The translations under genes were made by a program, and so were the position numbers. A stretch of DNA of 13,027 nt from Ectothiorhodospiraceae bacterium (GTDB lineage Bacteria; Pseudomonadota; Gammaproteobacteria; Thiohalomonadales; Thiohalomonadaceae). Position 1 is the stretch's first letter. Every line of letters begins with the position of its first letter. This document shows positions 6,379 through 13,026 of this stretch, piece after piece. The notes beneath the pieces are model-generated. The model saw only the letters and a program-made list of their open reading frames with translations, was not told where the DNA came from and did not search any database. Location of the stretch: positions 1-13,027 of the forward strand of contig SLDE01000107.1 of NCBI GenBank assembly GCA_007125455.1, read 5' to 3'.

Positions 6379-6990
6379 TCATTTGCTGGCGGAACAGGCC
6401 TGCTCCCGCGCCGCCTCGCGCAGGATGATCACCCCACCGCGCAGCACCACCATGGCGATGATAAAACCGATGATCAGATCCGGGTAGCGGCTGCCCAGCC
6501 ACCACACCAGCGCACCGGAGAGGATCACACCGATATTGGCGATCACGTCATTGGCCGAAAAGATCAGCGAGGCACGCATGTGTACCCCGCCGTCACGATG
6601 CCTGGCGATCAGCCACAGGCAGAACACATTGGCCACCAGGGCCACCAGCCCGACCCCCATCATTAGCGTACTGAGCGGTTCGCTGCCTTGAATAAAACGC
6701 CGCACCACCTCAAACAGCACCAGCAAGGCAAGGCTGATCTGCAGCCAGCCACTAAGGCGCGCCGAGCGCACCTGCAGCGCCACCCCCTTGCCCACCGCAT
6801 ACAGGCTGAGGGCATAGACCATCGCATCGGCCAGCATATCGAGGGAATCGGCGATCAGCGCGGTGGACTGGGCGATGAGCCCCAGAGTCAGCTCAGCGAC
6901 AAACATCAGCCCATTGATCACCAGCAGCCACTTGAGGGTGGTGCGTTCGCGCGCGTTGCGCGCGGTCATCTCACAGCCACAGCCGGACAT
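6379..6990 (-). CDS. short cation-diffusion-facilitator (CDF)-family transporter
   Basis: A 203-residue inner-membrane protein with about six helices and almost no C-terminal cytoplasmic domain, shorter than Zn exporters such as YiiP (about 300). The TM2 metal-site pair is D51 and D55 in IADSLDMLADA. In TM5 the sequence is F144-S-A-N-D148, so the Asp is kept but the usual His of HxxxD is Phe. The N terminus carries a CGC motif (SGCGCEM) that could bind metal. As I recall, this layout matches a CDF subfamily with an N-terminal CGCE that also lacks the His. The probable role is proton-driven export of a divalent metal such as Zn, Co or Cd; the substrate cannot be read from the sequence. A GAGGTG ribosome site precedes the ATG. 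It lies 85 bp after the ABC permease on the same strand, perhaps the same transcript. Confidence 0.88.
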   Translation of the reverse strand: MSGCGCEMTARNARERTTLKWLLVINGLMFVAELTLGLIAQSTALIADSLDMLADAMVYALSLYAVGKGVALQVRSARLSGWLQISLALLVLFEVVRRFIQGSEPLSTLMMGVGLVALVANVFCLWLIARHRDGGVHMRASLIFSANDVIANIGVILSGALVWWLGSRYPDLIIGFIIAMVVLRGGVIILREAAREQACSASK

Positions 6991-7023
6991 CGCTCACCTC
7001 AAAGACGGTTTAATCGCACAGCG

Positions 7024-7039
7024 CGCAGAGTACGCAGAG
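7024..7039. repeat. short tandem direct repeat
   Basis: CGCAGAG occurs at 7024-7030 and again at 7033-7039, in the 85-bp gap between the permease and CDF genes. It resembles the degenerate cgcagag-type runs seen between genes in many proteobacterial genomes. Two copies are too few to assign a role. Confidence 0.3.
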
Positions 7040-7075
7040 ACCAAAAGATCATAAGCATCCCCATCCCCCTTTAAT

Positions 7076-7855
7076 CTAGCGATGCAAACGCCGCGACACC
7101 AAGCGGGTAGCCAGCCACAAGGGTAGCAGGCAGTAGAGCGCAAGCACCAGCAGGTGGAACGGGATCTGACCGGGGATCTCGCCGGACATCAGTGGTCGCA
7201 CCAGCTCGATGGCGTGCCACAGCGGCAGCAACGCCGTCAGCTGCACCACCAGTCCGGGCATGTCGTCCAGGGGGAAAAATACCCCGCTGAACAGCAGCAT
7301 CGGGGTGAGCAGCAGGGTGAAGTAGTAGAGGAAAAAGTCGTAGCTGCGCGAGATGGCGGTGATCACCAGCGCCATCGCGGCGAAGGCCAGCCCAGTGAGC
7401 AGCGCCACCGGCAACACCCATAGCGCCAACCAGCCGTCCACCGCGCCAAGAAAGCCGGCCACCAGCAGCACAAAGGCGGCACTGAGCAGCGCCTTGCTGG
7501 CGGCCCACACCGTCTCACCGAGCAGGATATCGGCCACCGAGAGCGGGGTGTAGAGCATGGCGGTCCAGGTTTCCTGCACCGCCATGCGGGTATAGGCCGA
7601 GTAGATCCCCTCGAAGCTGGCGGTGTTCATCACGCTGGCACAGACAAAGCCGGAGGCGAGAAAGGCAATATAGCTCACCCCTTCGACCTCACCCACCAGT
7701 GCCCCCAGGCCAAAGCCCAGCGCCAACAGGTAGAGCAGTGGCTCACCGATATTACCCAGCATCGCCGGCCCGGCCAGCTTGCCCCACACCCGGGCATTAC
7801 GCCGCCACACGGCCAGCCAGCGCAGTGACAACAGGGCCTGGATAATCGCCCTCAT
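7076..7855 (-). CDS. ABC-2 type transporter permease, NodJ-like
   Basis: A 259-residue inner-membrane protein with about six hydrophobic helices and no ATPase motifs. It fits the ABC-2 permease family, in particular the NodJ branch. Characteristic stretches are LLYLLALGFGLGALVG, FLASGFVCASVMNTASFE, MAVQETWTAMLYTPL (the cytoplasmic coupling region) and FLYYFTLLLTPMLLFSGVFFPL. It would form the channel of an exporter with the ATPase encoded just upstream: the ATG overlaps the ATPase stop by 4 bp, so translation is coupled. NodIJ itself exports lipo-chitin oligosaccharides in rhizobia, but relatives are common in non-symbiotic bacteria and their cargo is mostly unknown. No nodulation genes are nearby, so the substrate here is open. 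Confidence 0.92.
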   Translation of the reverse strand: MRAIIQALLSLRWLAVWRRNARVWGKLAGPAMLGNIGEPLLYLLALGFGLGALVGEVEGVSYIAFLASGFVCASVMNTASFEGIYSAYTRMAVQETWTAMLYTPLSVADILLGETVWAASKALLSAAFVLLVAGFLGAVDGWLALWVLPVALLTGLAFAAMALVITAISRSYDFFLYYFTLLLTPMLLFSGVFFPLDDMPGLVVQLTALLPLWHAIELVRPLMSGEIPGQIPFHLLVLALYCLLPLWLATRLVSRRLHR

Positions 7856-8757
7856 TCTCGCAACTCCCTACCGGTAAGCTTGAGGAAGACGTCCTCCAAA
7901 TCCGCCGCCCGGCTCAGATAGCTCAGTTGCGGGTGCTCACAGAGGGCATCCACCAGGGCGCGCTCGCTATCGGTGTAGCAGAATAGGGTCTCGCCGATCA
8001 GTTCGCTGCGCAGCACGTGGGGCCCGTGGCGAAACGCCTCCAGCCCCGGTCCGTGGATCTCCACCACATGGGGCTCGATGTGCCGTGCGATCAGCGCCTT
8101 GGGCGTGCCCACATCGAGGATACGCCCGTTATCCATGATCGCCAGGCGATCACACAGGCGCTGGGCCTCGTCCATATAATGGGTGGTGAGGATCAGGCTG
8201 CGCCCCTGTTGCAACAGGGTACGCAGACGCTGCCAGATCAACTGGCGCGCCTGGGGATCAAGGCCGGTGGTGGGCTCATCCAGAATCACCAGTTGCGGGT
8301 CATTAACCAGCGCACGGGCCATCGCCAGGCGGCGCTTCATCCCGCCAGAGAGCGCGTCGATGCGCGCATCGGCCTTGTGCTCCAGCGAGGCGAAGGTGAG
8401 CAGGCTATCCAGTCGGGCGCTTATCTCGTGGCTGGAGATGCCGAAGAAATCAGCGTAGGTACGCAGGTTCTCCACCACGGTGAAGTCCGGATCGAGATTA
8501 TCCTGCTGGGCCACCACCCCAAGACGCTGGCGCATGTGACGTGCCTGGGCAGGGATCGGGTGGCCCAATACCGTCAGCTCACCGCCATCGGGCACCACCA
8601 TGCCAAGTAGCATCTTGAGGGTGGTGGTCTTGCCCGCCCCATTGGGGCCGAGCAGGCCAAAGCATTCACCGGGCTGTACGGCAAAATCGATGCTGTCGAC
8701 CACGGTGAGCTCACCGTAGCATTTACGCAGGCCACGGGCCTGGACGATGGGTTCCAT
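7852..8757 (-). CDS. ABC transporter ATP-binding protein, NodI-like
   Basis: A 301-residue ATPase that powers the permease encoded next. Walker A is GPNGAGKT (37-44), the Q-loop is at VVAQQDNLD (81-89), the signature is LSGGMKRR (136-143) and Walker B is LVILDEP (156-162), followed by TTGLD and the switch His in LTTHYMDE. The DEAQRLCDRLAIMDNGRI stretch and the C-terminal extension of about 80 residues are typical of NodI and CcmA-like exporter ATPases. The ATG is only 5 bp after the ferredoxin stop and there is no clear ribosome site, so translation probably depends on the upstream gene. The ferredoxin, ATPase and permease therefore look like one tight operon. Confidence 0.94.
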   Translation of the reverse strand: MEPIVQARGLRKCYGELTVVDSIDFAVQPGECFGLLGPNGAGKTTTLKMLLGMVVPDGGELTVLGHPIPAQARHMRQRLGVVAQQDNLDPDFTVVENLRTYADFFGISSHEISARLDSLLTFASLEHKADARIDALSGGMKRRLAMARALVNDPQLVILDEPTTGLDPQARQLIWQRLRTLLQQGRSLILTTHYMDEAQRLCDRLAIMDNGRILDVGTPKALIARHIEPHVVEIHGPGLEAFRHGPHVLRSELIGETLFCYTDSERALVDALCEHPQLSYLSRAADLEDVFLKLTGRELRE

Positions 8758-8762
8758 GGGAT

Positions 8763-9071
8763 TCAGATCTGCAGGCGCTTTACCACCTGCCCCTGCAACA
8801 GGTGCTTATCGATGATCTCATCGACATCCTCTTTATCGACATAGGTGTACCATGTCCCCTCGGGGTAGATCACCAACACCGGCCCTTCGCTGCAACGATT
8901 CAGGCAACCGGCGTTGTTGATACGCACCTTGCCCGGTTCGTGGATCCCCAGCACCTTGCAACGCTGCTTGGCATGATCGCGCATCTTTTTGGCGTTATGG
9001 CTTGCGCAGCAGTCACAGCCATCCTCACGCTGGTTGCTGCAGAAGAATACATGGTGTTGGTAGAAGGACAT
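8763..9071 (-). CDS. thioredoxin-like [2Fe-2S] ferredoxin
   Basis: A 102-residue protein of the thioredoxin-fold [2Fe-2S] ferredoxin family. Likely cluster ligands are C11 (VFFC), C22 or C21 (CDCC), C56 and C60 (AGCLNRCSEGP). The VIYPEGTWYTYVDKEDVDEII segment is the family hallmark. It is a cytosolic electron carrier; its partner is not known from the sequence. The start was set at the second ATG (9071, MSFYQHHVFF) because AGGGA lies 6 nt ahead of it but abuts the first ATG (9077), and homologues begin MSYYQHHVFFC. It leads the operon with the ABC exporter. It is divergent from the GlcF-like gene, with only 75 bp between starts, which suggests shared control with another Fe-S protein. The extra Cys at 19, 21 and 38 are notable. 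Confidence 0.9.
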   Translation of the reverse strand: MSFYQHHVFFCSNQREDGCDCCASHNAKKMRDHAKQRCKVLGIHEPGKVRINNAGCLNRCSEGPVLVIYPEGTWYTYVDKEDVDEIIDKHLLQGQVVKRLQI

Positions 9072-9106
9072 GGGCATTCCCTGTGGGATGGCACAAAAGA
9101 GCTGTT

Positions 9107-9134
9107 ATCATAGCACGAAGCGCCAACCACCCAA
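9107..9134 (-). promoter_or_regulatory. candidate promoter of the ferredoxin-ABC operon
   Basis: On the minus strand TATGAT (9112-9107) is a near-consensus -10 box with the extended-10 TG one base upstream (TGCTATGAT). TTGGGT (9134-9129) is a weak -35 at 16 bp. The leader would be about 28 nt. On the plus strand the same bases hold TATCAT (9106-9111), so a promoter for the GlcF-like gene may overlap it. Confidence 0.4.
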
Positions 9135-9146
9135 GCGGATAAGCCC

Positions 9147-10373
9147 TTGCCCCCAACCCCAAACGAAACCCTGCTCGCCGCCACCGATCGCTGCGTACTG
9201 TGCGGCCAATGCCTGCCCCACTGCCCAAGCTATCGCCTGTGGCATAACGAGGCAGACACCCCGCGCGGTCGGATCTCGCTGCTGCAGGCGCTGGCGCGGG
9301 GGCAACTGGCCCCCACTCCCGCGCTGATCCGTCACCTCGACCGTTGCCTGGGCTGCCGTGCCTGTGAGCGCATGTGCCCCTCGCTGGTGGAGTACGGGCA
9401 GATCCTCGATCAGGGACGGGCGCTGCTGCGCCCTCATCAACAGGACAACCCCAGCCTGCAACGATTGCTGGAAACCGTGGCCGACCACGATGGGTTACAG
9501 AACAAGGCCGGGCTGCTGCGCCTGTATCAACGCAGCGGCCTGCAAACCCTGGCGCGGCGTAGCGGTGCCCTCAAGGCCCTCGGGCTAGCCGAGCAGGAAG
9601 CGACCCTGCCCGCGATCCCCAAGGGGGAAAGGCTCGCCAGCCACTATCCTGCCCAGGGCGAAGCGCGCGGCAAGGTGGCATTGTTTACCGGCTGTGTCGG
9701 TGAGGTATTCGACGGGGCGGTTCACCGGGCGGCGATTGCCATGCTTACCCGACTGGGCTTTGCGGTGGCAGTCCCGGCCAATCAGGGCTGCTGTGGCGCA
9801 CTGCACCAACACAACGGCGAACCGGAACAGGCCGCCGCACTGGCACGGGACAATATCGCCGCCTTTGTGGGTGTGGACGCCGTGATTGGCTGCGCCAGCG
9901 GCTGCGGCGCACAATTACATGAATATCAAAGCCTCTATGGCGATGGCCTGGCTGCGCCCTTTGTCGACGTGGCCGAGTTCGTCATCCAGCACTGGCCCGA
10001 GGGGCTGACACTACAGCCGTTGCCACAGCGCGCCGTCTACCACCTGCCCTGCAGCCAACGCAATGTCCTGCGCCAGCCCGACAGCACCGCCCTGCTCCTC
10101 TCTCCTATCCCCGAGCTGGTGTTAAGCCCCCTGCCAGACAATGCAAGCTGCTGCGGTGCCGCCGGTAGCTTCCTGCTCACCCAGCCCGAGGCCGCCGCCC
10201 AGCTACGCCAGCCCAAACTGCTGGCCATCGCCGAGGCAAAAGCGGATGTGGTGCTCACCACCAACACCAGCTGCGCCCTGCACCTTCGCCAGGGGCTGGA
10301 ACAACAGGGACACAGCATCCCGGTGCGCCACCCCATCGAGCTGCTGGCCGAGGCACTGGGCGGGACAGAATAG
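9147..10373 (+). CDS. GlcF-like (glycolate oxidase-type) iron-sulfur protein
   Basis: A 408-residue soluble or membrane-associated electron-transfer protein. Two [4Fe-4S] ferredoxin motifs stand at the N terminus: C16-C19-C22-C26P and C67-C70-C73-C77P, separated by the GlcF-typical ADTPRGRISLL. Two CCG domains follow, marked by FTGCVGEVFD with NQGCCGALHQHNG, and by NASCCGAAGSFLL. This is the plan of glycolate oxidase subunit GlcF, and also of related subunits of lactate or glycerol-3-phosphate oxidoreductases (LldE, GlpC), so the substrate is a family inference. No glcD or glcE flavin subunit follows here; the next gene is convergent and unrelated. The start is TTG at 9147: the frame has a stop at 9111, no ATG or GTG lies between that stop and the first Cys motif, and the ribosome site is weak. 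An N terminus a few residues shorter or longer is possible. Confidence 0.88.
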   Translation: MPPTPNETLLAATDRCVLCGQCLPHCPSYRLWHNEADTPRGRISLLQALARGQLAPTPALIRHLDRCLGCRACERMCPSLVEYGQILDQGRALLRPHQQDNPSLQRLLETVADHDGLQNKAGLLRLYQRSGLQTLARRSGALKALGLAEQEATLPAIPKGERLASHYPAQGEARGKVALFTGCVGEVFDGAVHRAAIAMLTRLGFAVAVPANQGCCGALHQHNGEPEQAAALARDNIAAFVGVDAVIGCASGCGAQLHEYQSLYGDGLAAPFVDVAEFVIQHWPEGLTLQPLPQRAVYHLPCSQRNVLRQPDSTALLLSPIPELVLSPLPDNASCCGAAGSFLLTQPEAAAQLRQPKLLAIAEAKADVVLTTNTSCALHLRQGLEQQGHSIPVRHPIELLAEALGGTE

Positions 10374-10420
10374 GGATTCATGGCCGCCATTGGCTGGGGC
10401 TATTGATTTGTGGCACGACA

Positions 10421-10669
10421 CTACCTGACTACAAGCCTCAGCACGAGCAACAACAGGACCGCACCAATCGTGGCCATAATGATCGCACCGATCAATCCGC
10501 CCGATGTTATGCCAAACAGACCAAAGACAAAGCCACCCAGAACCGCACCGACGATCCCAACGACGATATTGCCCAGTAAACCAAACCCTCTGCCCTTAAC
10601 GATGATGCCTGCAAGCCAGCCGACCAGCGCGCCGACTGCCAGGAAGATCAATAAGTTGACAATCTCCAT
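10421..10669 (-). CDS. GlsB/YeaQ/YmgE-family small membrane protein
   Basis: An 82-residue, strongly hydrophobic, glycine-rich protein with about three membrane helices: residues 4-20, 28-50 and 56-80. The pattern IVNLLIFLAVGALVGWLAGIIVKGRGFGLLGNIVVGIVGAVLGG is that of the family often called transglycosylase-associated protein. The family is usually stress-induced, and its biochemical role is unknown. The start at 10669 (MEIVNLL) has a strong AGGAGG site. A longer in-frame reading from 10735 lacks family similarity and would overlap the upstream gene. It sits 13 bp after the DUF3185 gene on the same strand, so the two are very likely co-transcribed. It is convergent with the GlcF-like gene, 47 bp away. 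Confidence 0.9.
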   Translation of the reverse strand: MEIVNLLIFLAVGALVGWLAGIIVKGRGFGLLGNIVVGIVGAVLGGFVFGLFGITSGGLIGAIIMATIGAVLLLLVLRLVVR

Positions 10670-10682
10670 ACCCCCTCCTCGG

Positions 10683-10874
10683 TTAGCCCTTGAACACCAG
10701 AAAGAGACCCACGGCAAAACTGACAGCCCCAGCAATGTAGTAGGTCATCACCTTGTCGGTATGTGCCCCGGTTACAGCCTGGGATATCTGTGAGCCGACA
10801 GAGCCGGATAACTCATACCCCCATAGCCCAAGCCCAGCCCCAAGTACGATAAGAACGATGCCGACAATCTTCAT
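10683..10874 (-). CDS. DUF3185-family small membrane protein
   Basis: A 63-residue protein with two hydrophobic helices, residues about 2-19 and 43-61, joined by a Ser/Gly/Thr-rich loop (SGSVGSQISQAVTGAHTDK). The layout and the KIVGIVLIVLGAGLGLWGY and YYIAGAVSFAVGLFLVFKG segments match DUF3185, whose role is unknown. The ATG at 10874 was preferred over one at 10898 because GGGGAG lies a few bases ahead of it and the helix begins there. It precedes the GlsB-like gene by 13 bp and follows the OmpA-domain gene by 166 bp. The grouping suggests a shared envelope or osmotic stress response. Confidence 0.82.
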   Translation of the reverse strand: MKIVGIVLIVLGAGLGLWGYELSGSVGSQISQAVTGAHTDKVMTYYIAGAVSFAVGLFLVFKG

Positions 10875-10968
10875 TGTGCTCCCCAAATCCTTAGCCATAA
10901 AATACCCCTGGATTCACAGTTGATTTAGCGAATGGCAACAAAGGCCAAGGGAGCGTGCCGCCAGCGAT

Positions 10969-10992
10969 GGCTTTTGGTTTAAAAAACCAGCC
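10969..10992. terminator. possible hairpin downstream of the OmpA-domain gene
   Basis: GGTTT (10976-10980) and AAACC (10984-10988) pair around AAA, and GGCT (10969-10972) with AGCC (10989-10992) extends the stem past a TTT bulge. It lies about 50 nt after the ompA-like stop on the minus strand. There is no T-run outside the stem, so full termination before the DUF3185 gene is uncertain. The rest of 10899-11040 shows nothing I can name. Confidence 0.3.
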
Positions 10993-11040
10993 GCAACGTC
11001 GACACATCCCCTACAACCTTGTACGCCATGCCGACTGGGT

Positions 11041-11727
11041 CTAGCGCTGAGTCTTGATCTCCACCTCGACGCGCCTATTGGGTCGCAGGCAGTCAACCAG
11101 CGCCTTGTTGCGACCGCTCACCTCCCCTCGCACCGTGTCGCATGAAACCACCGGGTTGGCACTGCCCATGCCCTTCGTCTCAATGCGTCCAGCAGAAACG
11201 CCCTGCTCAATAAGATAGGCCCTAACGGCATCGGCGCGTTGCTGGGACAGCTTCATGTTGTACGTACTCGAGCCGATACGATCCGTATAGCCTGTGATGG
11301 TGATCATCTCGATCCGTGGTTGCTGTCTCATCACCCGCACCACCTGCCGATCAAGATCCCTTTTCCCTTCCGCACGGATCACGGCGCTATCGAATGCAAA
11401 CAGGGTATCGGATTCTATGCTAAGCAAAACAGGCGCTGGTACAGGAGCTGGTGCCGGTGCCGGTGCGGCACGAGGCGCCGGTGCCACGGGGCGTTCTACC
11501 GGCGGCGGGGTTTGGGCCGTCTTTACAAGATCCGGGTCACACTCCACGATCGCCAGATCCGGTGTCCAGGAGCCAGTGCGAATACAGTTTCCATAACCAT
11601 CCATGACAAGCGTGTTGGTCGAGTCGACAACATAGCCCGTCATCGTCTGCGCCTGCGCTGCTGCCACGCCACCACCAAGCATCGCGATCATCGCGACCAT
11701 GTGCGTTCTTACGAGTAGAGTCTTCAT
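11041..11727 (-). CDS. OmpA-domain periplasmic/outer-membrane protein
   Basis: A 228-residue secreted protein. Residues 1-26 are a signal peptide ending AQA, with cleavage likely before QT. Residues 27-70 form a short domain with C48 and C63 (GNCIRTGSWTPDLAIVECDPDL), seen in many proteobacterial OmpA-family proteins. Residues about 74-99 are a Pro/Ala hinge. Residues about 100-228 are the OmpA C-terminal domain that binds diaminopimelate in peptidoglycan. D149 (GYTDRIGS) and R164 (LSQQRA) are the expected ligands, and C196/C213 match the disulfide of E. coli OmpA. There is no eight-stranded beta-barrel, so this is not full OmpA. It probably links the envelope to the cell wall. AAGGAA precedes the ATG at a good distance. 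Two small membrane-protein genes follow on the same strand. Confidence 0.93.
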   Translation of the reverse strand: MKTLLVRTHMVAMIAMLGGGVAAAQAQTMTGYVVDSTNTLVMDGYGNCIRTGSWTPDLAIVECDPDLVKTAQTPPPVERPVAPAPRAAPAPAPAPVPAPVLLSIESDTLFAFDSAVIRAEGKRDLDRQVVRVMRQQPRIEMITITGYTDRIGSSTYNMKLSQQRADAVRAYLIEQGVSAGRIETKGMGSANPVVSCDTVRGEVSGRNKALVDCLRPNRRVEVEIKTQR

Positions 11728-11989
11728 CTTCTGTTTCCTTTTGTAGGGTGCAATGATGGTCTTGGTTTACCCACCGATAAACGGCTATCAACATCCTGGA
11801 ATATCCGCAACGACTACGCTTGAGCGTATTCGCCCGTGACACGCCACCGCTTTCGCTTACAGGCAGAAACCGACCATTAAGGCAATCTTCCCCTAGTTAT
11901 CCATAGAGTTCTGTACGGTAGCGAACCAAGGGGGGAAGATAGAGGAGGGGAGGGAGTACTTGCCCTTAGGGGGGCAGGTATGGGGAGAT
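11728..11989. promoter_or_regulatory. intergenic region with dyads upstream of the OmpA-domain gene
   Basis: This 262-bp stretch has no convincing gene. It should carry the promoter of the OmpA-domain gene. TACGCT (11815-11820) and AGCGTA (11823-11828) form an operator-like dyad about 90 nt ahead of that ATG. Farther up, ATCTTCCCC (11885-11893) and GGGGAAGAT (11932-11940) are a perfect 9-bp inverted repeat 38 nt apart, and a purine run fills about 11929-11956. No clear -35/-10 pair was found. Confidence 0.35.
11958..11979 (-). terminator. possible terminator of the diguanylate cyclase gene
   Basis: TGCCC (11961-11965) pairs with GGGCA (11972-11976) around a 6-nt loop. A G-T pair and two further pairs extend the stem to 11958-11979. 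It starts 11 nt after the cyclase stop. The minus strand continues with a pyrimidine-rich run (C more than T), so it is not a textbook intrinsic terminator. Confidence 0.4.
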
Positions 11990-12835
11990 TCATTTCTCTG
12001 CGTGTGAGGATGGCGACTTGTTCATCTCGGGATCATGGAACCGGATCGTATTTCGTCCGGCTTCTTTTGCCTGATACATGGCCGTGTCGGCGCATGTCAT
12101 GATCGCTTCCGGACTCGCTTCGTGATCCAGAAACACCACCACACCAATACTCGCGGTACAGTGATGTTCAACGATCTTTTCAGTCTCACCCTCGCGCGAA
12201 ACGTCCAATTGGTAGTTAGCGGATAGCCTGAGGCGGATCTTTTCAGCAACCACCCTGGCATCGGCGAGAGACTGCGCATGATCCGCAACCAACTCGCCAA
12301 GCATCACCACAAACTCATCACCGCCAAAGCGTGCCACGGTGTCCATCTCTCGCACACAGCTTTTTAATCGCTTGGCAGCCTCAATGAGCAGCAGATCACC
12401 CACAAAATGCCCGTGTGTGTCGTTCAGCGGCTTGAAGTTATCCAGGTCGATAAACATCAAGGCACCATGACACCCGCTACGTTTGCTGGCCAGCAGTGTC
12501 TCGTTCAAGCGGTCAATGAGCAGGCGGCGGTTAGGGAGTTTGGTCAGCGCGTCATAGAACGCCTGTTTCAGGATCTGATCCTGCATCTGTTTACGCTTGG
12601 TGATCTCCCGGGTAATGCCGTGATACCCGGTAATCTTTCCGTGCTCGTCCCTCATCGCCTTTGAGAACACCTCCCCCCAAATCACGCTGCCATCCTTGCA
12701 GCGGTGGGGGGCCTCAAAATTGACAAAACCAAGGCTGTGGCCTTCTCGCTCAGCTTCCTGACGCTTGCGCAGAGCCTCGGCGATGATGGCGATACCTTCT
12801 TTGTTAAACAAGCCAAAGACATGACGCCCGACCAC
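11990..12835 (-). CDS. GGDEF diguanylate cyclase with truncated PAS domain
   Basis: The GGDEF domain is complete. It starts at FYDALTKLPNRR (93-104), and has FIDLDNFKPLND (128-139) and FGGDEF with the active motif at 171-175. R162xxD165, five residues ahead, is the inhibitory I-site. It should make c-di-GMP from GTP and be feedback-inhibited. Ahead of it is the C-terminal half of a PAS domain with a PAC motif (RCKDGSVIWGEVFSKAMRDEHGKITGYHGITREITKRK). Upstream of the GTG at 12835 the frame stays open to 12922 and still reads as PAS (LRITYISPSDERLRGYKADEVVG), but a TGA at 12923-12925 closes it. The N-terminal half of the PAS domain is missing in all frames beyond that. The start is therefore uncertain: GTG 12835 is the best formal choice, with a weak ribosome site. 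The gene may be a 5'-truncated remnant or may be expressed without its sensor. Confidence 0.8.
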   Translation of the reverse strand: MVGRHVFGLFNKEGIAIIAEALRKRQEAEREGHSLGFVNFEAPHRCKDGSVIWGEVFSKAMRDEHGKITGYHGITREITKRKQMQDQILKQAFYDALTKLPNRRLLIDRLNETLLASKRSGCHGALMFIDLDNFKPLNDTHGHFVGDLLLIEAAKRLKSCVREMDTVARFGGDEFVVMLGELVADHAQSLADARVVAEKIRLRLSANYQLDVSREGETEKIVEHHCTASIGVVVFLDHEASPEAIMTCADTAMYQAKEAGRNTIRFHDPEMNKSPSSHAEK

Positions 12836-12922
12836 CTCATCAGCCTTGTAGCCGCGAAGGCGTTCATCGGATGGACTGATGTAAGTGATACGCAGCTTAG
12901 GAGGCAGGTCGAAATAATATTG
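12836..12922 (-). pseudogene. leftover PAS-domain codons upstream of the cyclase start
   Basis: Read on the minus strand these 29 codons give FDLPPKLRITYISPSDERLRGY and continue in frame into the cyclase. They match the middle of a PAS fold but begin abruptly after a TGA at 12923-12925. They are best seen as the remains of a longer sensor region cut at about 12920-12930. Confidence 0.6.
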
Positions 12923-12935
12923 TCAACACCGAGGG

Positions 12936-13026
12936 CGCGCCTGGGCCATCAATGCAAGGCGCGTTTCGCAGGGAATGGCCCCTCCCTTGCCAAGAAACGC
13001 AACACAGCAGTGATGGCCCAGGTGCG
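12936..13026. repeat. large imperfect palindrome next to the truncated cyclase
   Basis: The arms 12936-12955 and 13007-13026 are complementary at 18 of 20 positions, including an unbroken 12-bp core CCTGGGCCATCA / TGATGGCCCAGG. Inside, GCGTTTC (12961-12967) pairs with GAAACGC (12994-13000), GCA (12968-12970) with TGC (12988-12990) and GGGA (12971-12974) with TCCC (12983-12986), leaving an 8-nt loop and small bulges. The whole 91 bp can fold as one long bulged hairpin on either strand. It may be a mobile-element end, a dispersed repeat or part of a structured RNA. The window ends one base after it. Confidence 0.6.

Noticed and set aside
7076..8757. Nodulation factor export genes nodI and nodJ proper
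   Set aside because: The proteins are of the NodIJ type, but no nod genes are nearby and this branch is widespread in non-symbionts, so the symbols were not used.
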